A stretch of DNA of 64,000 bases. Source: an uncultured Pseudomonadota bacterium. Its GTDB lineage: Bacteria; Pseudomonadota; Gammaproteobacteria; Steroidobacterales; Steroidobacteraceae. The position numbers and the translations under genes are program-made. The stretch is taken from assembly GCA_903862885.1 (NCBI GenBank), contig CAIOZU010000025.1:31973-95972 (forward strand), given 5' to 3'. The notes under the pieces were generated by a model, which saw only the letters and a list, made by a program, of their open reading frames with translations, was not told the origin of the DNA and searched no databases. Below are positions 9,911-18,951 of this stretch, piece by piece; within the stretch, counting starts at the first letter, position 1; each line of letters starts with the position of its first letter.

Positions 9911-10189
9911 CTTTCTCACATCCCCCGGCTGGCATCCGCCGGGGGGCAGGGCCTCGAGTTTCGCACCCCCCAGTGGCCCGTCCCGCTTCAAAACAAAGGC
10001 CTCCCCCGACAAAATCCGCCTCCGATGGCTGTATTTTCTAAATATGGCCCGATTTTTGCTTCTCTATAATAATGCGCTCAAAGATAGCCTCCTAAGTCGT
10101 TGATTTTATAACCATCGCTACGCCCATTTTTCATCGACGCCTTCTTTCGTAAGTGATTGTCACTGAAGGGAAATTTCTAAAAAACGACA
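9911..10189. other. Intergenic stretch between rnpB and the mraZ promoter
   Basis: No gene is supported here. A perfect 8-bp GC-rich hairpin (CCCCCGGC at 9922-9929 with GCCGGGGG at 9938-9945) directly follows the RNase P RNA but lacks a U-run. The rest becomes AT-rich. A TATAAT occurs at 10065-10070 without a good -35. Nothing else was recognised. Confidence 0.7.
9922..9945 (+). terminator. Hairpin after rnpB
   Basis: An 8-bp perfect GC stem with an 8-base loop, 11 bases after the end of the RNase P RNA. It could be the rnpB terminator or a 3' processing barrier. The missing T-tract lowers confidence in intrinsic termination. Confidence 0.45.
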
Positions 10190-10218
10190 TTGACCTCTCC
10201 ACCGCTTCGACCTATAGT
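10190..10218 (+). promoter_or_regulatory. dcw cluster promoter (Pmra-like)
   Basis: The -35 is TTGACC (10190-10195), with a 17-base spacer and -10 TATAGT (10213-10218), a near-consensus sigma70 promoter 53 bases before mraZ. Transcription start should fall near 10225, within or just before the MraZ repeats. This is probably the main promoter for the whole division and cell wall cluster. Confidence 0.8.
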
Positions 10219-10227
10219 GGCGACCAG

Positions 10228-10251
10228 TGGGAAAAAGTGGGGGGAAATGGG
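10228..10251 (+). promoter_or_regulatory. MraZ operator: three TGGG repeats at 10-bp spacing
   Basis: TGGG occurs at 10228, 10238 and 10248, exactly one helical turn apart, with TGGC at 10218 as a possible degenerate fourth copy. MraZ autorepressors are known to bind TGGG-type direct repeats with 10-bp spacing just downstream of the mra promoter. The third copy merges with a 13-base inverted repeat GGGATTTAATCCC (10249-10261). Confidence 0.8.
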
Positions 10252-10270
10252 ATTTAATCCCGTCTAAATC

Positions 10271-10723
10271 GTGTTTAGAGGCGCAAATCAAATCACTTTG
10301 GATGCCAAGGGCCGCATGGTCATGCCGACCCGGTACCGGGAGCGGCTGACTGAGCGGTCTAATGGACGCTTGGTGGTCACCATCGACCGTGATCACTGTT
10401 TGCTGCTCTACCCATTACCTGACTGGGAAGACATCGAGCGCAAGTTGATGCGCCTACCGACGCTCAATGCACAGGCGCGTCAGTTGCAACGCTTGATGGT
10501 CGGACACGCCACTGATCTTGAGTTAGATGGACATGGTCGCGTGCTGCTGCCCGCGGAGTTGCGCACGTTTGCAGGTCTCGTCCGCGATGTGGTGTTGCTT
10601 GGTCAAGGGAACCGCTTCGAGTTGTGGGATGAATCGAGATGGACGGCGCAACGCGATGAGTGGCTGAAAAATGAAGAGCTGCCTGGCGCAATGCCCGCTG
10701 ATCTTGAATCTCTGTCGCTTTAG
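10271..10723 (+). CDS. mraZ: Transcriptional regulator MraZ
   Basis: MraZ is a 150-residue DNA-binding protein with two AbrB-like half-domains, each with its DxxGR motif (DAKGRMVMP near residues 11-19 and DGHGRVLLP near 86-94). It autoregulates the dcw promoter by binding the TGGG repeats just upstream. The start is GTG at 10271 (protein starts MFRGANQITLD). There is no clear ribosome site, only the small inverted repeat at 10249-10261 ending 9 bases before the start, so poor or controlled translation is plausible. rsmH follows immediately. Confidence 0.95.
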   Translation: MFRGANQITLDAKGRMVMPTRYRERLTERSNGRLVVTIDRDHCLLLYPLPDWEDIERKLMRLPTLNAQARQLQRLMVGHATDLELDGHGRVLLPAELRTFAGLVRDVVLLGQGNRFELWDESRWTAQRDEWLKNEELPGAMPADLESLSL

Positions 10724-10726
10724 GTG

Positions 10727-11662
10727 ATGGTGAATGTCGTTACGCCGGGGCATGAGCCGGTCCTGCTCGAGCAAGTGCTCAAGGGGTTGGTGGTGCGGCC
10801 CGAAGGGATTTATGTCGATGGCACTTATGGGCGTGGGGGTCACGCACGTGCGGTGTTAGCTCAGCTAAGTACGAAGGGGACGCTGGTTGTGATCGATCGA
10901 GATCCACAAGCGATTGAAGATGCACAACAGTCGTTGGGTGCAGACCCGCGCGTCCATATTCATCATGCAACTTTCGACCGACTTGCAGACTTTGTTGGTG
11001 TGGCAACGGCGGACGGTGTGTTGCTCGATCTCGGTGTCTCCTCTCCGCAGCTGGATGATGCGACGCGCGGCTTTAGCTTTATGCGAGATGGTCCGCTAGA
11101 TATGCGAATGGATCCATCCACTGGCATGAGCGCGGCTGACTTTGTAAATTCCGCTACAGAGTCCGATATGGCTGCGGTGATCGCAAGCTACGGCGAAGAG
11201 CGTTTTGCGAAACGCATCGCTGCTGCCATTACTGCCGCGCGCTCAGTGCAACCGATTAACACAACATTGCAACTTGCGAATGTGGTGAGTGCGGCGATTC
11301 CAGCACGCACCCGAGAGCCTGGGAAGCATCCAGCTACTCGCACCTTTCAGGCGCTTCGCATGCATGTCAATCGAGAGCTCGACTTGTTGGATTCCGCTCT
11401 AGAATCTGCGTTAACCCGACTCCGTGTGGGCGGACGGCTGGCGGTCATTAGTTTTCATTCCCTTGAAGATCGGCCTGTGAAGCGATTCATGCGTACCCAT
11501 TCGCAAGGCGATCCGGTGTGGCGCGGTATGCCCAACGCACCGCTCGCTTCGCAGCCGGTACTTCGCCTCGTGGGTAAGTCGCAGGCCACTGAGGACGAAG
11601 TGGCGCGCAATCCACGGTCACGCAGTGCAGTCTTGCGGATTGCTGAGCGGGTGCGCGCATGA
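10727..11662 (+). CDS. rsmH: 16S rRNA (cytosine-1402-N4)-methyltransferase RsmH
   Basis: RsmH (MraW) methylates N4 of C1402 in 16S rRNA, the same base whose ribose is methylated by RsmI in this window. Motifs include HEPVLLEQVL, DGTYGRGGHARAVL, GVLLDLGVSSPQLDDATRGF and PLDMRMD. I used the ATG at 10727, three bases after the mraZ stop; GTG codons at 10724 and 10730 are alternatives. The product is 311 residues. Its 3' end overlaps ftsL by 4 bases. Confidence 0.95.
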   Translation: MVNVVTPGHEPVLLEQVLKGLVVRPEGIYVDGTYGRGGHARAVLAQLSTKGTLVVIDRDPQAIEDAQQSLGADPRVHIHHATFDRLADFVGVATADGVLLDLGVSSPQLDDATRGFSFMRDGPLDMRMDPSTGMSAADFVNSATESDMAAVIASYGEERFAKRIAAAITAARSVQPINTTLQLANVVSAAIPARTREPGKHPATRTFQALRMHVNRELDLLDSALESALTRLRVGGRLAVISFHSLEDRPVKRFMRTHSQGDPVWRGMPNAPLASQPVLRLVGKSQATEDEVARNPRSRSAVLRIAERVRA

Positions 11663-11934
11663 GCGGTCGTTTGCTCACGCTAACGATTATTTCCCTGTGG
11701 GCTGCAGTCCTCGCATCCGCAGCCGGTGCGGTTTACATCAAGCACCAAGCGAGAACGCTTTTCATAAATGTTGAAAAACTGACCGCCGAAAGAGACCGAC
11801 TCAATATTGAATGGGGCCGGTTGCAATTAGAGCAAAGCGCGTGGAGTACGCATGGATTTGTTGAGCAGGTAGCTAACAGCAAGCTTCGCATGACATTACC
11901 GACCGCCACCGATGTCAAGATTGTTCAGCCATGA
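11659..11934 (+). CDS. ftsL: Cell division protein FtsL
   Basis: This 91-residue bitopic protein has a transmembrane segment at about 5-25 and a periplasmic coiled coil (about 35-65, with KLTAERDRLNIEWGRLQLE). This is the layout of FtsL, which forms a complex with FtsB and FtsQ and activates FtsWI at the septum. Sequence identity in the family is low, so the call rests on topology plus the position between rsmH and ftsI. It overlaps both neighbours by 4 bases. Confidence 0.9.
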   Translation: MSGRLLTLTIISLWAAVLASAAGAVYIKHQARTLFINVEKLTAERDRLNIEWGRLQLEQSAWSTHGFVEQVANSKLRMTLPTATDVKIVQP

Positions 11935-13661
11935 AGCTTAAGCGCACCGAAACTCAAACTGTCGCGCGTCAATTTCGTCAGCGTGGCTATTGGGTAATCG
12001 CCGCGCTGGTAGGTTGTGCTCTGGTGATACTGATTCGTGCCATCGACCTGCAGGTCTTCAAGCATGGTTTCTTGGCTGAACAGGGAGACGAGCGGTTTAT
12101 GCGCAACGCGCGTATTCCTGCGCATCGGGGCTCCGTATTTGACCGATTCGGTGAACCGCTGGCTGTGAGTACACCGGTCGAAACCGTGTGGGCCAATGCC
12201 GGTGAGCTAGCATCGTCACCTGATAGGTTTCCGTTGCTGGCAAAAGCCATTAGTCGCGAACCTGATTGGCTAACGCGCAGAATCACATCTAATCTCGAAT
12301 CCCAGTACTTGGTTCTTGCCAAAGGGCTGCAGCCTGATGACGCCGCGCATCTGAAGTCGCTGCAGATACCCGGTGTTAACTTCCAGCGCGAGTATCGTCG
12401 GTTTTACCCGGCTGGGGAGGTAACGGGCCACGTTTTAGGCTTTACCGGTCAAGAGGACGAAGGCCAGGAAGGGCTCGAGCTTGCATATGAGCAGAAATTG
12501 GCCGGTGAAGACGGTATCAAGCGCGTTATACAAGATCGCATGGGGCATTTTGTCGAGACGGTGGAAAGTATTCGATCGGCCCGCCCAGGTGAGGACTTAA
12601 TCACTAGTGTCGATCTTCGCATTCAGTATCTCGCTTACCGCGAATTAAAAAGCGCCATCCAAGAGTTTCAGGCCAAAGCCGGCTCAATGGTCGTGATTGA
12701 TGTGCGCACGGGTGAAATCTTGGCGATGGTTAACCAGCCATCTTTCAATCCTAATGATCGAGCGCATGTTGATGTCAGTCAGTACCGAAATCGAGCGGCA
12801 CTCGATAACTTTGAGCCCGGTTCATCTATCAAGCCGTTTTTCGTGGCGGCCGCATTAGGTTCTGGAAAAATAAAGCCAACGACAGTGATCGATACCAATC
12901 CAGGTTACATACGGGTGGGTATCAAGTTGATCGAGGACGAGCACAATTGGGGCGCGATGGATATCGCCACTATTCTCGCCAAATCATCAAATGTGGGCAT
13001 GGCTCACATTGCTCTTGGGCTTGATAAGGCAACCATTTGGAATACGTTAAGCGGCCTCGGCTTTGGCCATGTATCTGCCACGGGTTTCCCTGGCGAGTCT
13101 GCGGGCGTATTGACCAACTATGCAGGTTGGCATGATATCCAAGTGGCAACTATGGCTCATGGCTATGGCATCTCGGTTACCCCGCTTCAGTTGGCGCAGG
13201 CTTATGCCACGTTAGGTGCATTGGGTGTCCGACGGCCTCTGACATTGCGTCGCCAAGAAGGGCCAGTCAAAGGCGATGTAGTAATGGATGCGCAAGTGTG
13301 TCGCGATGTCATCCATTTGCTTGAGAGTGTAGTCACCATGCCGGGTGCCACCGGGCATCGTGCAGCGGTGCGCGGCTATCGAGTCGCAGGCAAAACGGGT
13401 ACCGCATGGAAGGCTGCTAATGGCGGTTACTCCGATCACAAGTATATGGCCGTGTTTGGTGGCGTTGTGCCGGCTGGGTCACCTCGGTTAGCCGCTGTTG
13501 TTGTCATTGATGAACCGAGTAACGGTAAGTACTACGGTGGTGACGTGGCAGCTCCCGTCTTTTCCTCGGTGATGTCTGGGGCTTTGCGCTTGTTGGCAAT
13601 TCCACCGGATGATTTAGCTAACGTGCCCTCAAGTACTTTAGTGCAGGTGCTGCCACGATGA
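11931..13661 (+). CDS. ftsI: Septal peptidoglycan transpeptidase FtsI (PBP3)
   Basis: FtsI is the class B penicillin-binding protein that cross-links septal peptidoglycan with FtsW. The 576-residue protein has an N-terminal transmembrane helix at about 20-40, a pedestal domain with RGSVFDRFGEPLA, and a transpeptidase domain. The active-site motifs are SSIK (Ser298, Lys301), SSN (352-354) and KTGT (488-491). All expected catalytic residues are present. Four-base overlaps join it to ftsL and murE. Confidence 0.97.
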   Translation: MKLKRTETQTVARQFRQRGYWVIAALVGCALVILIRAIDLQVFKHGFLAEQGDERFMRNARIPAHRGSVFDRFGEPLAVSTPVETVWANAGELASSPDRFPLLAKAISREPDWLTRRITSNLESQYLVLAKGLQPDDAAHLKSLQIPGVNFQREYRRFYPAGEVTGHVLGFTGQEDEGQEGLELAYEQKLAGEDGIKRVIQDRMGHFVETVESIRSARPGEDLITSVDLRIQYLAYRELKSAIQEFQAKAGSMVVIDVRTGEILAMVNQPSFNPNDRAHVDVSQYRNRAALDNFEPGSSIKPFFVAAALGSGKIKPTTVIDTNPGYIRVGIKLIEDEHNWGAMDIATILAKSSNVGMAHIALGLDKATIWNTLSGLGFGHVSATGFPGESAGVLTNYAGWHDIQVATMAHGYGISVTPLQLAQAYATLGALGVRRPLTLRRQEGPVKGDVVMDAQVCRDVIHLLESVVTMPGATGHRAAVRGYRVAGKTGTAWKAANGGYSDHKYMAVFGGVVPAGSPRLAAVVVIDEPSNGKYYGGDVAAPVFSSVMSGALRLLAIPPDDLANVPSSTLVQVLPR

Positions 13662-15157
13662 CCGTAGGCACGCGCAGCGCTGCTCGAGTCGATCTGGGTG
13701 GTGTGCTGTCCGGTTACGCCTCCACCCCCCAAATATGGGTGAAACACCTCACGATCGATAGCCGGGCCGTTCAGGCGGGCGACGGCTTTATTGCTGCCTC
13801 TGGCGTTGCCAGTCACGGCATGGACTATGTGCCTGACGCAGTGGCTCGGGGGGCGGTCGCCGTACTGTGGGATCCGACGGATGGCCGAAGCCTGCCTGCG
13901 ATCCCCACCAGTGTGACCGCTATTCCGCTGGTTGGCTTGCGCGCGAGTTTAGGTGATATCGCCGATCGTTTTTATGATTCGCCATCTTCAGCATTGAGTG
14001 TCGCTGGGATCACCGGAACAAACGGAAAAACGACCTGTGCCTGGCTGTATGCCGCGTGCCACGGTGCAGAGGGTGCCTATTTGGGCACGTTGGGGCGCGG
14101 CGGGATCAACGCGCTCACACCGACGACTCACACCACTATGGATGTGGTCGCGGTGCATCGATTTTTAAGAGAGATGGCCAACGAGGGAGTGATCTCTGTC
14201 GGCATGGAAGTCTCGTCGCATGCACTGGATCAAGATCGTGTGGCAAAAGTACGTTTGCCACTCGTTGCATTCACAAATTTAACGCGTGATCACCTTGACT
14301 ACCATGGCAGCATGGCCGCTTATGGGGAAGCAAAGGCGCGACTGCTCTTGGCGCGCGGCGTCGAGCATGCAGTCATCAACATAGGTGACGCTTTCGGTCA
14401 TGAATTAGCAAAACAGCTACCCGCAGGCATCGAGTTGACTCAAGTGCTGGCCTTTAATGGTGTACGTCCATCGCATGGACGTTATGTCTTAGCGGGACGG
14501 GTTGATTGTAGTTTGTCAGGACTTGAGCTAACCGGCGACTCGCATGCCGGGACGTTTACTTTACGTTCCTCTTTGGTCGGTCGGTTTAACGCTGAGAATT
14601 TGTTATTAGTGCTAGGTCTCTTATTGGCCGCTGGCATGTCATTGCCTGTGGCGATTGATGCGCTGGAAACTGCTACTGCACCGCCAGGTCGAATGGAGAC
14701 GTTCAGAACGGGTGAGCATGGGCCGGTAGTGGTAATTGACTATGCGCATACACCAGACGCACTGACCAAAGCGCTGGCAGCGCTCCGTACGCATGCGTCG
14801 GGACATGTCTGGTGCATTTTTGGTTGTGGTGGTGATCGCGATGTTGGCAAGCGAGCGCTCATGGCGCAAGCAGCAGAAGCGGGTGCTGATCACCTCATTG
14901 TTACCGATGACAACCCACGGACCGAAGATCCAGAGCAGATTATCGCCACGATCACAGACAATCTATCGGGACGCGTGCCGGTTGCTGTTGAGAGAAATCG
15001 AGCCACAGCAATACGCCAAGCCGTTGCAGCCGCTGCACCTGGCGACATCATTTTGGTAGCTGGAAAAGGCCATGAGGATTACCAGATAGTCGGTAATCAC
15101 CGCCATGCCTACAGTGATCGGCTGGTCGCGACCGAATTAGCTGGAGCGCGCGCATGA
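13658..15157 (+). CDS. murE: UDP-MurNAc-tripeptide synthetase MurE (meso-DAP type)
   Basis: MurE adds meso-diaminopimelate to UDP-MurNAc-Ala-Glu. The ATP-binding P-loop is GITGTNGKTTCAWLY. The substrate-specificity motif DNPRTEDP near residue 425 is the meso-DAP-type DNPR signature (lysine-type enzymes lack it). Length is 499 residues, normal. It overlaps ftsI and murF by 4 bases each. The DAP specificity fits Gram-negative peptidoglycan. Confidence 0.97.
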   Translation: MTVGTRSAARVDLGGVLSGYASTPQIWVKHLTIDSRAVQAGDGFIAASGVASHGMDYVPDAVARGAVAVLWDPTDGRSLPAIPTSVTAIPLVGLRASLGDIADRFYDSPSSALSVAGITGTNGKTTCAWLYAACHGAEGAYLGTLGRGGINALTPTTHTTMDVVAVHRFLREMANEGVISVGMEVSSHALDQDRVAKVRLPLVAFTNLTRDHLDYHGSMAAYGEAKARLLLARGVEHAVINIGDAFGHELAKQLPAGIELTQVLAFNGVRPSHGRYVLAGRVDCSLSGLELTGDSHAGTFTLRSSLVGRFNAENLLLVLGLLLAAGMSLPVAIDALETATAPPGRMETFRTGEHGPVVVIDYAHTPDALTKALAALRTHASGHVWCIFGCGGDRDVGKRALMAQAAEAGADHLIVTDDNPRTEDPEQIIATITDNLSGRVPVAVERNRATAIRQAVAAAAPGDIILVAGKGHEDYQIVGNHRHAYSDRLVATELAGARA

Positions 15158-16533
15158 AGCGGACGCTAAAGGCCTTTGCCGCGGTGATGAAGGGAGAGTT
15201 AGTCGGTGAAGACCGAGTCTTCGATCAGGTTTCAACTGATTCCAGAACGATTGGGCCTGGGCAGGTCTTTATCGCCCTGAGTGGCCCTAATTTTGACGCA
15301 CATGATTTTTTATCAGTAGCAGCTGAGCGTGGCGCAGTGGGTGCGGTTGTATCTAGGCGTCTGCCAATTGCGCTGCCACAGATCCTAGTCAGTGATACGT
15401 TGATTGCGCTACAGCGAGCGAGTGCTGCTTGGCGCGCACAATTTTCCATCCCGGTCATTGCAGTGGCAGGTAGTAATGGCAAGACAACAACTAAAGAGAT
15501 GTTGGCATCAATCCTGAGTGAGCTCGGTCCTTGTCATGCGACTAAAGGCACATTAAATAATCATATTGGAGTGCCGCTCACCTTGCTGGCGCTCGACTTT
15601 CATCACGTCACAGCAGTGATCGAGATTGGCGCCAATCATCCTGGCGAAGTAGCGGCGTTGACTACTTTGGTAAAGCCAACTGTGGGCCTGGTGACCAATG
15701 CGGGCGCAGAGCACCTGGAGGGCTTTGGTGACCTGGAAGGGGTCGCGCATGCAGAGGGCGAACTTTTCCTTGGACTCGGCGCGCAGTCAACGGCGGTTAT
15801 CAACGCCGATGATCCTTATGCTGCTTTGTGGTCATCGATGGCGGATGCGCGTGGCGTGGTGTTTTTCGGGCAAGACGCCTCCGCCGATGTGCGTCTACTG
15901 GGAGCAGTGCGTGCCGTGAGCGCGAGCATTCAGGAATTTGAGTGTGACACTCCTAAAGGCGTGCTCAGTTTGCGTCTCTGTCTTGCTGGGCATCACAACG
16001 TGATCAATGCGTTAGGTGCGGTGGCCGCTGCTTTAGTCGCCGGCGCATCAGTTGAACAGGTTGTATCCGGCCTTGCTGTGATGCGTCCAGTAAAAGGACG
16101 TCTCGATGTTAAAACGGGGGCCAGTGGCGCTTGCATTATTGACGACTCTTATAACGCCAACCCAAGCAGCCTGCAGGCTGCGCTGGTCGTACTCGGCAAA
16201 CAGCCCACTGAAAAGTGGTTAGTACTGGGATCAATGGGCGAACTCGGCGACCGTAGCCATGAGGCGCATCAGGAGGCTGGACGTGCGGCACGAGCGGCTG
16301 GCACGCAGCGCCTATTCGGCATCGGAGTGCTCGCACAGCACGCTGTTGATGCGTTCGGTGAGCAGGCGGAGTGGTTCGAGAGCGCTGAATCTCTGCTTGA
16401 GCGGCTGCGTGGCCAGCTCCATCCCGGCGTCACCGTTCTAGTAAAAGGCTCTCGGTTTAATCGGCTCGAGCGGGTTGTGGACGCGTTGTGCGCCGACGGC
16501 CCGCGACTTCAGCGCGTCGGCGACCGGAGGTAG
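15154..16533 (+). CDS. murF: UDP-MurNAc-tripeptide:D-Ala-D-Ala ligase MurF
   Basis: MurF completes the pentapeptide precursor by adding D-alanyl-D-alanine. The 459-residue protein has the N-terminal Mur domain ([16 protein letters not shown]), the P-loop [13 protein letters not shown], the ATPase-side [10 protein letters not shown] and LNNHIG, and the C-terminal [10 protein letters not shown] motif. It overlaps murE by 4 bases. Its end sits 7 bases before mraY, the only short positive gap among the Mur genes in this run, and the mraY ribosome site overlaps its last codons. Confidence 0.97.
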   Translation: MKRTLKAFAAVMKGELVGEDRVFDQVSTDSRTIGPGQVFIALSGPNFDAHDFLSVAAERGAVGAVVSRRLPIALPQILVSDTLIALQRASAAWRAQFSIPVIAVAGSNGKTTTKEMLASILSELGPCHATKGTLNNHIGVPLTLLALDFHHVTAVIEIGANHPGEVAALTTLVKPTVGLVTNAGAEHLEGFGDLEGVAHAEGELFLGLGAQSTAVINADDPYAALWSSMADARGVVFFGQDASADVRLLGAVRAVSASIQEFECDTPKGVLSLRLCLAGHHNVINALGAVAAALVAGASVEQVVSGLAVMRPVKGRLDVKTGASGACIIDDSYNANPSSLQAALVVLGKQPTEKWLVLGSMGELGDRSHEAHQEAGRAARAAGTQRLFGIGVLAQHAVDAFGEQAEWFESAESLLERLRGQLHPGVTVLVKGSRFNRLERVVDALCADGPRLQRVGDRR

Positions 16534-16540
16534 GGCCACC

Positions 16541-17626
16541 ATGCTATACCGACTGACTGAATGGCTGTTTCCTCACTCGTCGCTGGTGCGGCTATTCTCT
16601 TACCTGACGCTTCGCAGCATTTTGGCTGCCATCACTGCTTTATTGATCGCATTGATGGTGGGTCCCGTGATGATTCGGGCGTTACGTGCAAACTTGATTG
16701 GTCAGCATGTCCGCGAGTTGGGTCCGCAGTCGCATCTGGTGAAGCAGGGTACCCCTACGATGGGCGGTGCGTTGATTCTGGTTTCGATGATGACCTCGAC
16801 CTTGTTGTGGGCAGACCTTAGCAATAGCTACGTCTGGATTCTTATGCTGGTGACCACCGCATTTGGTGCAATTGGCTTCTTGGACGACTACTTGAAATTA
16901 GTGGTCGGTAATTCAAAAGGGTTGCCTGCGCGGTGGAAGTATCTTTTGCAGTCCTTCGCTGCAGTCATTGCTGGTATTTCCTTAGTAGCCGTAGCTCCCA
17001 ATGCGGCCGCGACCGCGCTTCACGTGCCATTCTTTAAAGAAATTGCTATTCCATTAGGCGGCACGGGGTTTTGTGTGCTCGCTTACTTCGTGATTGTGGG
17101 TTCAAGTAATGCAGTGAATCTGACCGATGGTCTCGATGGTCTGGCGATTATGCCGACCGTTATGGTTGCAGGCGCACTTGGTATTTTCGCATATGCATCT
17201 GGCAATCTAATATTTGCAAACTACCTATTTATTCCACACGTACCGGGCGTAGGTGAGGTATTGATTTTTTGTGCGACCTTGATGGGTGCGGGTCTAGGCT
17301 TTCTCTGGTTTAACACCTATCCGGCGGAGGTCTTCATGGGCGACGTGGGGGCGTTGGCCCTTGGTGCAGCCTTAGGCACTGTGGCGGTGATTGTTCGACA
17401 AGAAGTGGTGTTGTTTGTCATGGGCGGCGTCTTTGTGATGGAGACTGTCTCGGTCATTCTTCAGGTCGCTTCGTTCAAGTTGACCGGTAAGCGCATCTTC
17501 AGAATGGCACCCATCCATCACCACTTTGAGTTAAAGGGATGGACTGAACCGAAGGTCATCGTGCGCTTTTGGATAATCACAGTTGTTCTCGTCTTAGCGG
17601 GTCTTGCAACCCTAAAGGTGAGGTAA
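16541..17626 (+). CDS. mraY: Phospho-MurNAc-pentapeptide transferase MraY
   Basis: MraY makes lipid I at the inner membrane by moving phospho-MurNAc-pentapeptide onto undecaprenyl phosphate. The protein has about ten membrane segments. Conserved loops are present: [22 protein letters not shown] (catalytic Asp pair), [13 protein letters not shown] and [12 protein letters not shown]. The start is ATG at 16541 with GGAGG at 16526-16530, giving 361 residues, the family norm; the frame extends further upstream inside murF. The stop TAA shares one base with the murD ATG. Confidence 0.97.
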   Translation: MLYRLTEWLFPHSSLVRLFSYLTLRSILAAITALLIALMVGPVMIRALRANLIGQHVRELGPQSHLVKQGTPTMGGALILVSMMTSTLLWADLSNSYVWILMLVTTAFGAIGFLDDYLKLVVGNSKGLPARWKYLLQSFAAVIAGISLVAVAPNAAATALHVPFFKEIAIPLGGTGFCVLAYFVIVGSSNAVNLTDGLDGLAIMPTVMVAGALGIFAYASGNLIFANYLFIPHVPGVGEVLIFCATLMGAGLGFLWFNTYPAEVFMGDVGALALGAALGTVAVIVRQEVVLFVMGGVFVMETVSVILQVASFKLTGKRIFRMAPIHHHFELKGWTEPKVIVRFWIITVVLVLAGLATLKVR

Positions 17627-18951
17627 TGGCTGTCCGTCAGAATGTGGTGGTTGGACTCGGTCGATCTGGCTTGTCAGCCGCCCGATGGTTGGCGCAGCAG
17701 GGCGAGTCTGTTGTTGTGACTGACTCTCGTCTCGCTCCACCCGGACTTTCCGAATTACGCGTGAGTCACGAGGCAATTGTGACGCGCCTCGGTGGTTTTG
17801 ATCTGACCTTATTAGAGTCAGCTGATCGCATCGTACTGTCGCCCGGCGTATCGCGCCAAGAGCCTATTGTGCGTGAAGCGCTCAGCAGGGGGCTGCCGGT
17901 GGTCGGCGATGTAGAATTATTTGCGCAGGCGAATCCAGTACCCGTGGTTGCGGTCACCGGTACCAATGGCAAGAGTACTGTGACGACATTGGTTGCTGAG
18001 ATGGCAAAGGCCGCTGGGGTTTCGGCTTGGGCGGGTGGCAACCTCGGTGAGCCGGCTCTTGATTTGCTTGCTAAGCCAGCGCCCCAATTCTTTGTTTTAG
18101 AACTTTCAAGCTATCAGCTGGAGTCCACGCACACGCTGCAGTTAGTTGCGGCCGCTGTGTTGAATGTCACACCCGATCATATGGATCGCTATGACTCAAC
18201 CGACAGTTATGCGGCTGCCAAGGCTAGAATTTTCGAACACGCCGTGGTTGCCGTAGTGAATGTAGATGACCCACGAGTAACGAGCATGCGGCGCTCGGGT
18301 CAGCGATCAGTCGGATTCAGCGTAGAGAAGCCAAAAGCTGACTACAGCTTGCTGTCGATCGATGGGGTGGTTGTGCTCGCGCATTGCGGCCGCGCATTGA
18401 TGCCGGTTAGGGACATGAAGCTTCCGGGTCGACACAATGCTGCCAACGCCCTGGCCGCCATTGCCATTGGCACTGAAATGGGACTACCGATGGAGGCGAT
18501 GCTACGCACTCTTTCTGAATTTTCAGGGCTACCTCATCGTTCGCAGTTGGTTGCGGAGTGCCGAGGCGTTCGATTTATAGATGACTCCAAGGGCACTAAT
18601 GTGGGCGCTACCATTGCTGCGGTAATGGGCCTCATTGAGCCATTGGTGGTTATTGCAGGTGGTGATGGTAAGGGCCAGGATTTCTCCCCACTGGCCGCTG
18701 CCTTTAAGAACCGTGTACGTCACGCAGTGCTCATTGGTCGTGATCGCGAGCAGCTAGCGAGTGCGTTATCTGGAGTATGTGAAATTGCCTTCGCCAATGA
18801 CATGGACGCAGCCGTGCAGTTGGCATTCCGCGTTGCTAAGCCAGGTGACATTGTTTTGCTGTCACCCGCCTGCGCGAGCCTCGACATGTATAAAGATTAT
18901 GCGGATCGCGGTCTTAAATTCGCTGACTCTGTGCGGGGGTTGCTGCAATGA
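17626..18951 (+). CDS. murD: UDP-MurNAc-L-Ala:D-Glu ligase MurD
   Basis: MurD adds D-glutamate to UDP-MurNAc-L-alanine. The 441-residue protein begins with a nucleotide-binding motif (VVGLGRSGLSAARWL), then the P-loop VTGTNGKSTVTTLV, PDHMDRYDS, LPGRHNAANALAAIA and the C-terminal DDSKGTN and SPACASLDMYKDYADRG signatures. The start is ATG at 17626 in the TAATG junction with mraY, and the 3' end overlaps ftsW by 4 bases. Confidence 0.97.
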   Translation: MAVRQNVVVGLGRSGLSAARWLAQQGESVVVTDSRLAPPGLSELRVSHEAIVTRLGGFDLTLLESADRIVLSPGVSRQEPIVREALSRGLPVVGDVELFAQANPVPVVAVTGTNGKSTVTTLVAEMAKAAGVSAWAGGNLGEPALDLLAKPAPQFFVLELSSYQLESTHTLQLVAAAVLNVTPDHMDRYDSTDSYAAAKARIFEHAVVAVVNVDDPRVTSMRRSGQRSVGFSVEKPKADYSLLSIDGVVVLAHCGRALMPVRDMKLPGRHNAANALAAIAIGTEMGLPMEAMLRTLSEFSGLPHRSQLVAECRGVRFIDDSKGTNVGATIAAVMGLIEPLVVIAGGDGKGQDFSPLAAAFKNRVRHAVLIGRDREQLASALSGVCEIAFANDMDAAVQLAFRVAKPGDIVLLSPACASLDMYKDYADRGLKFADSVRGLLQ

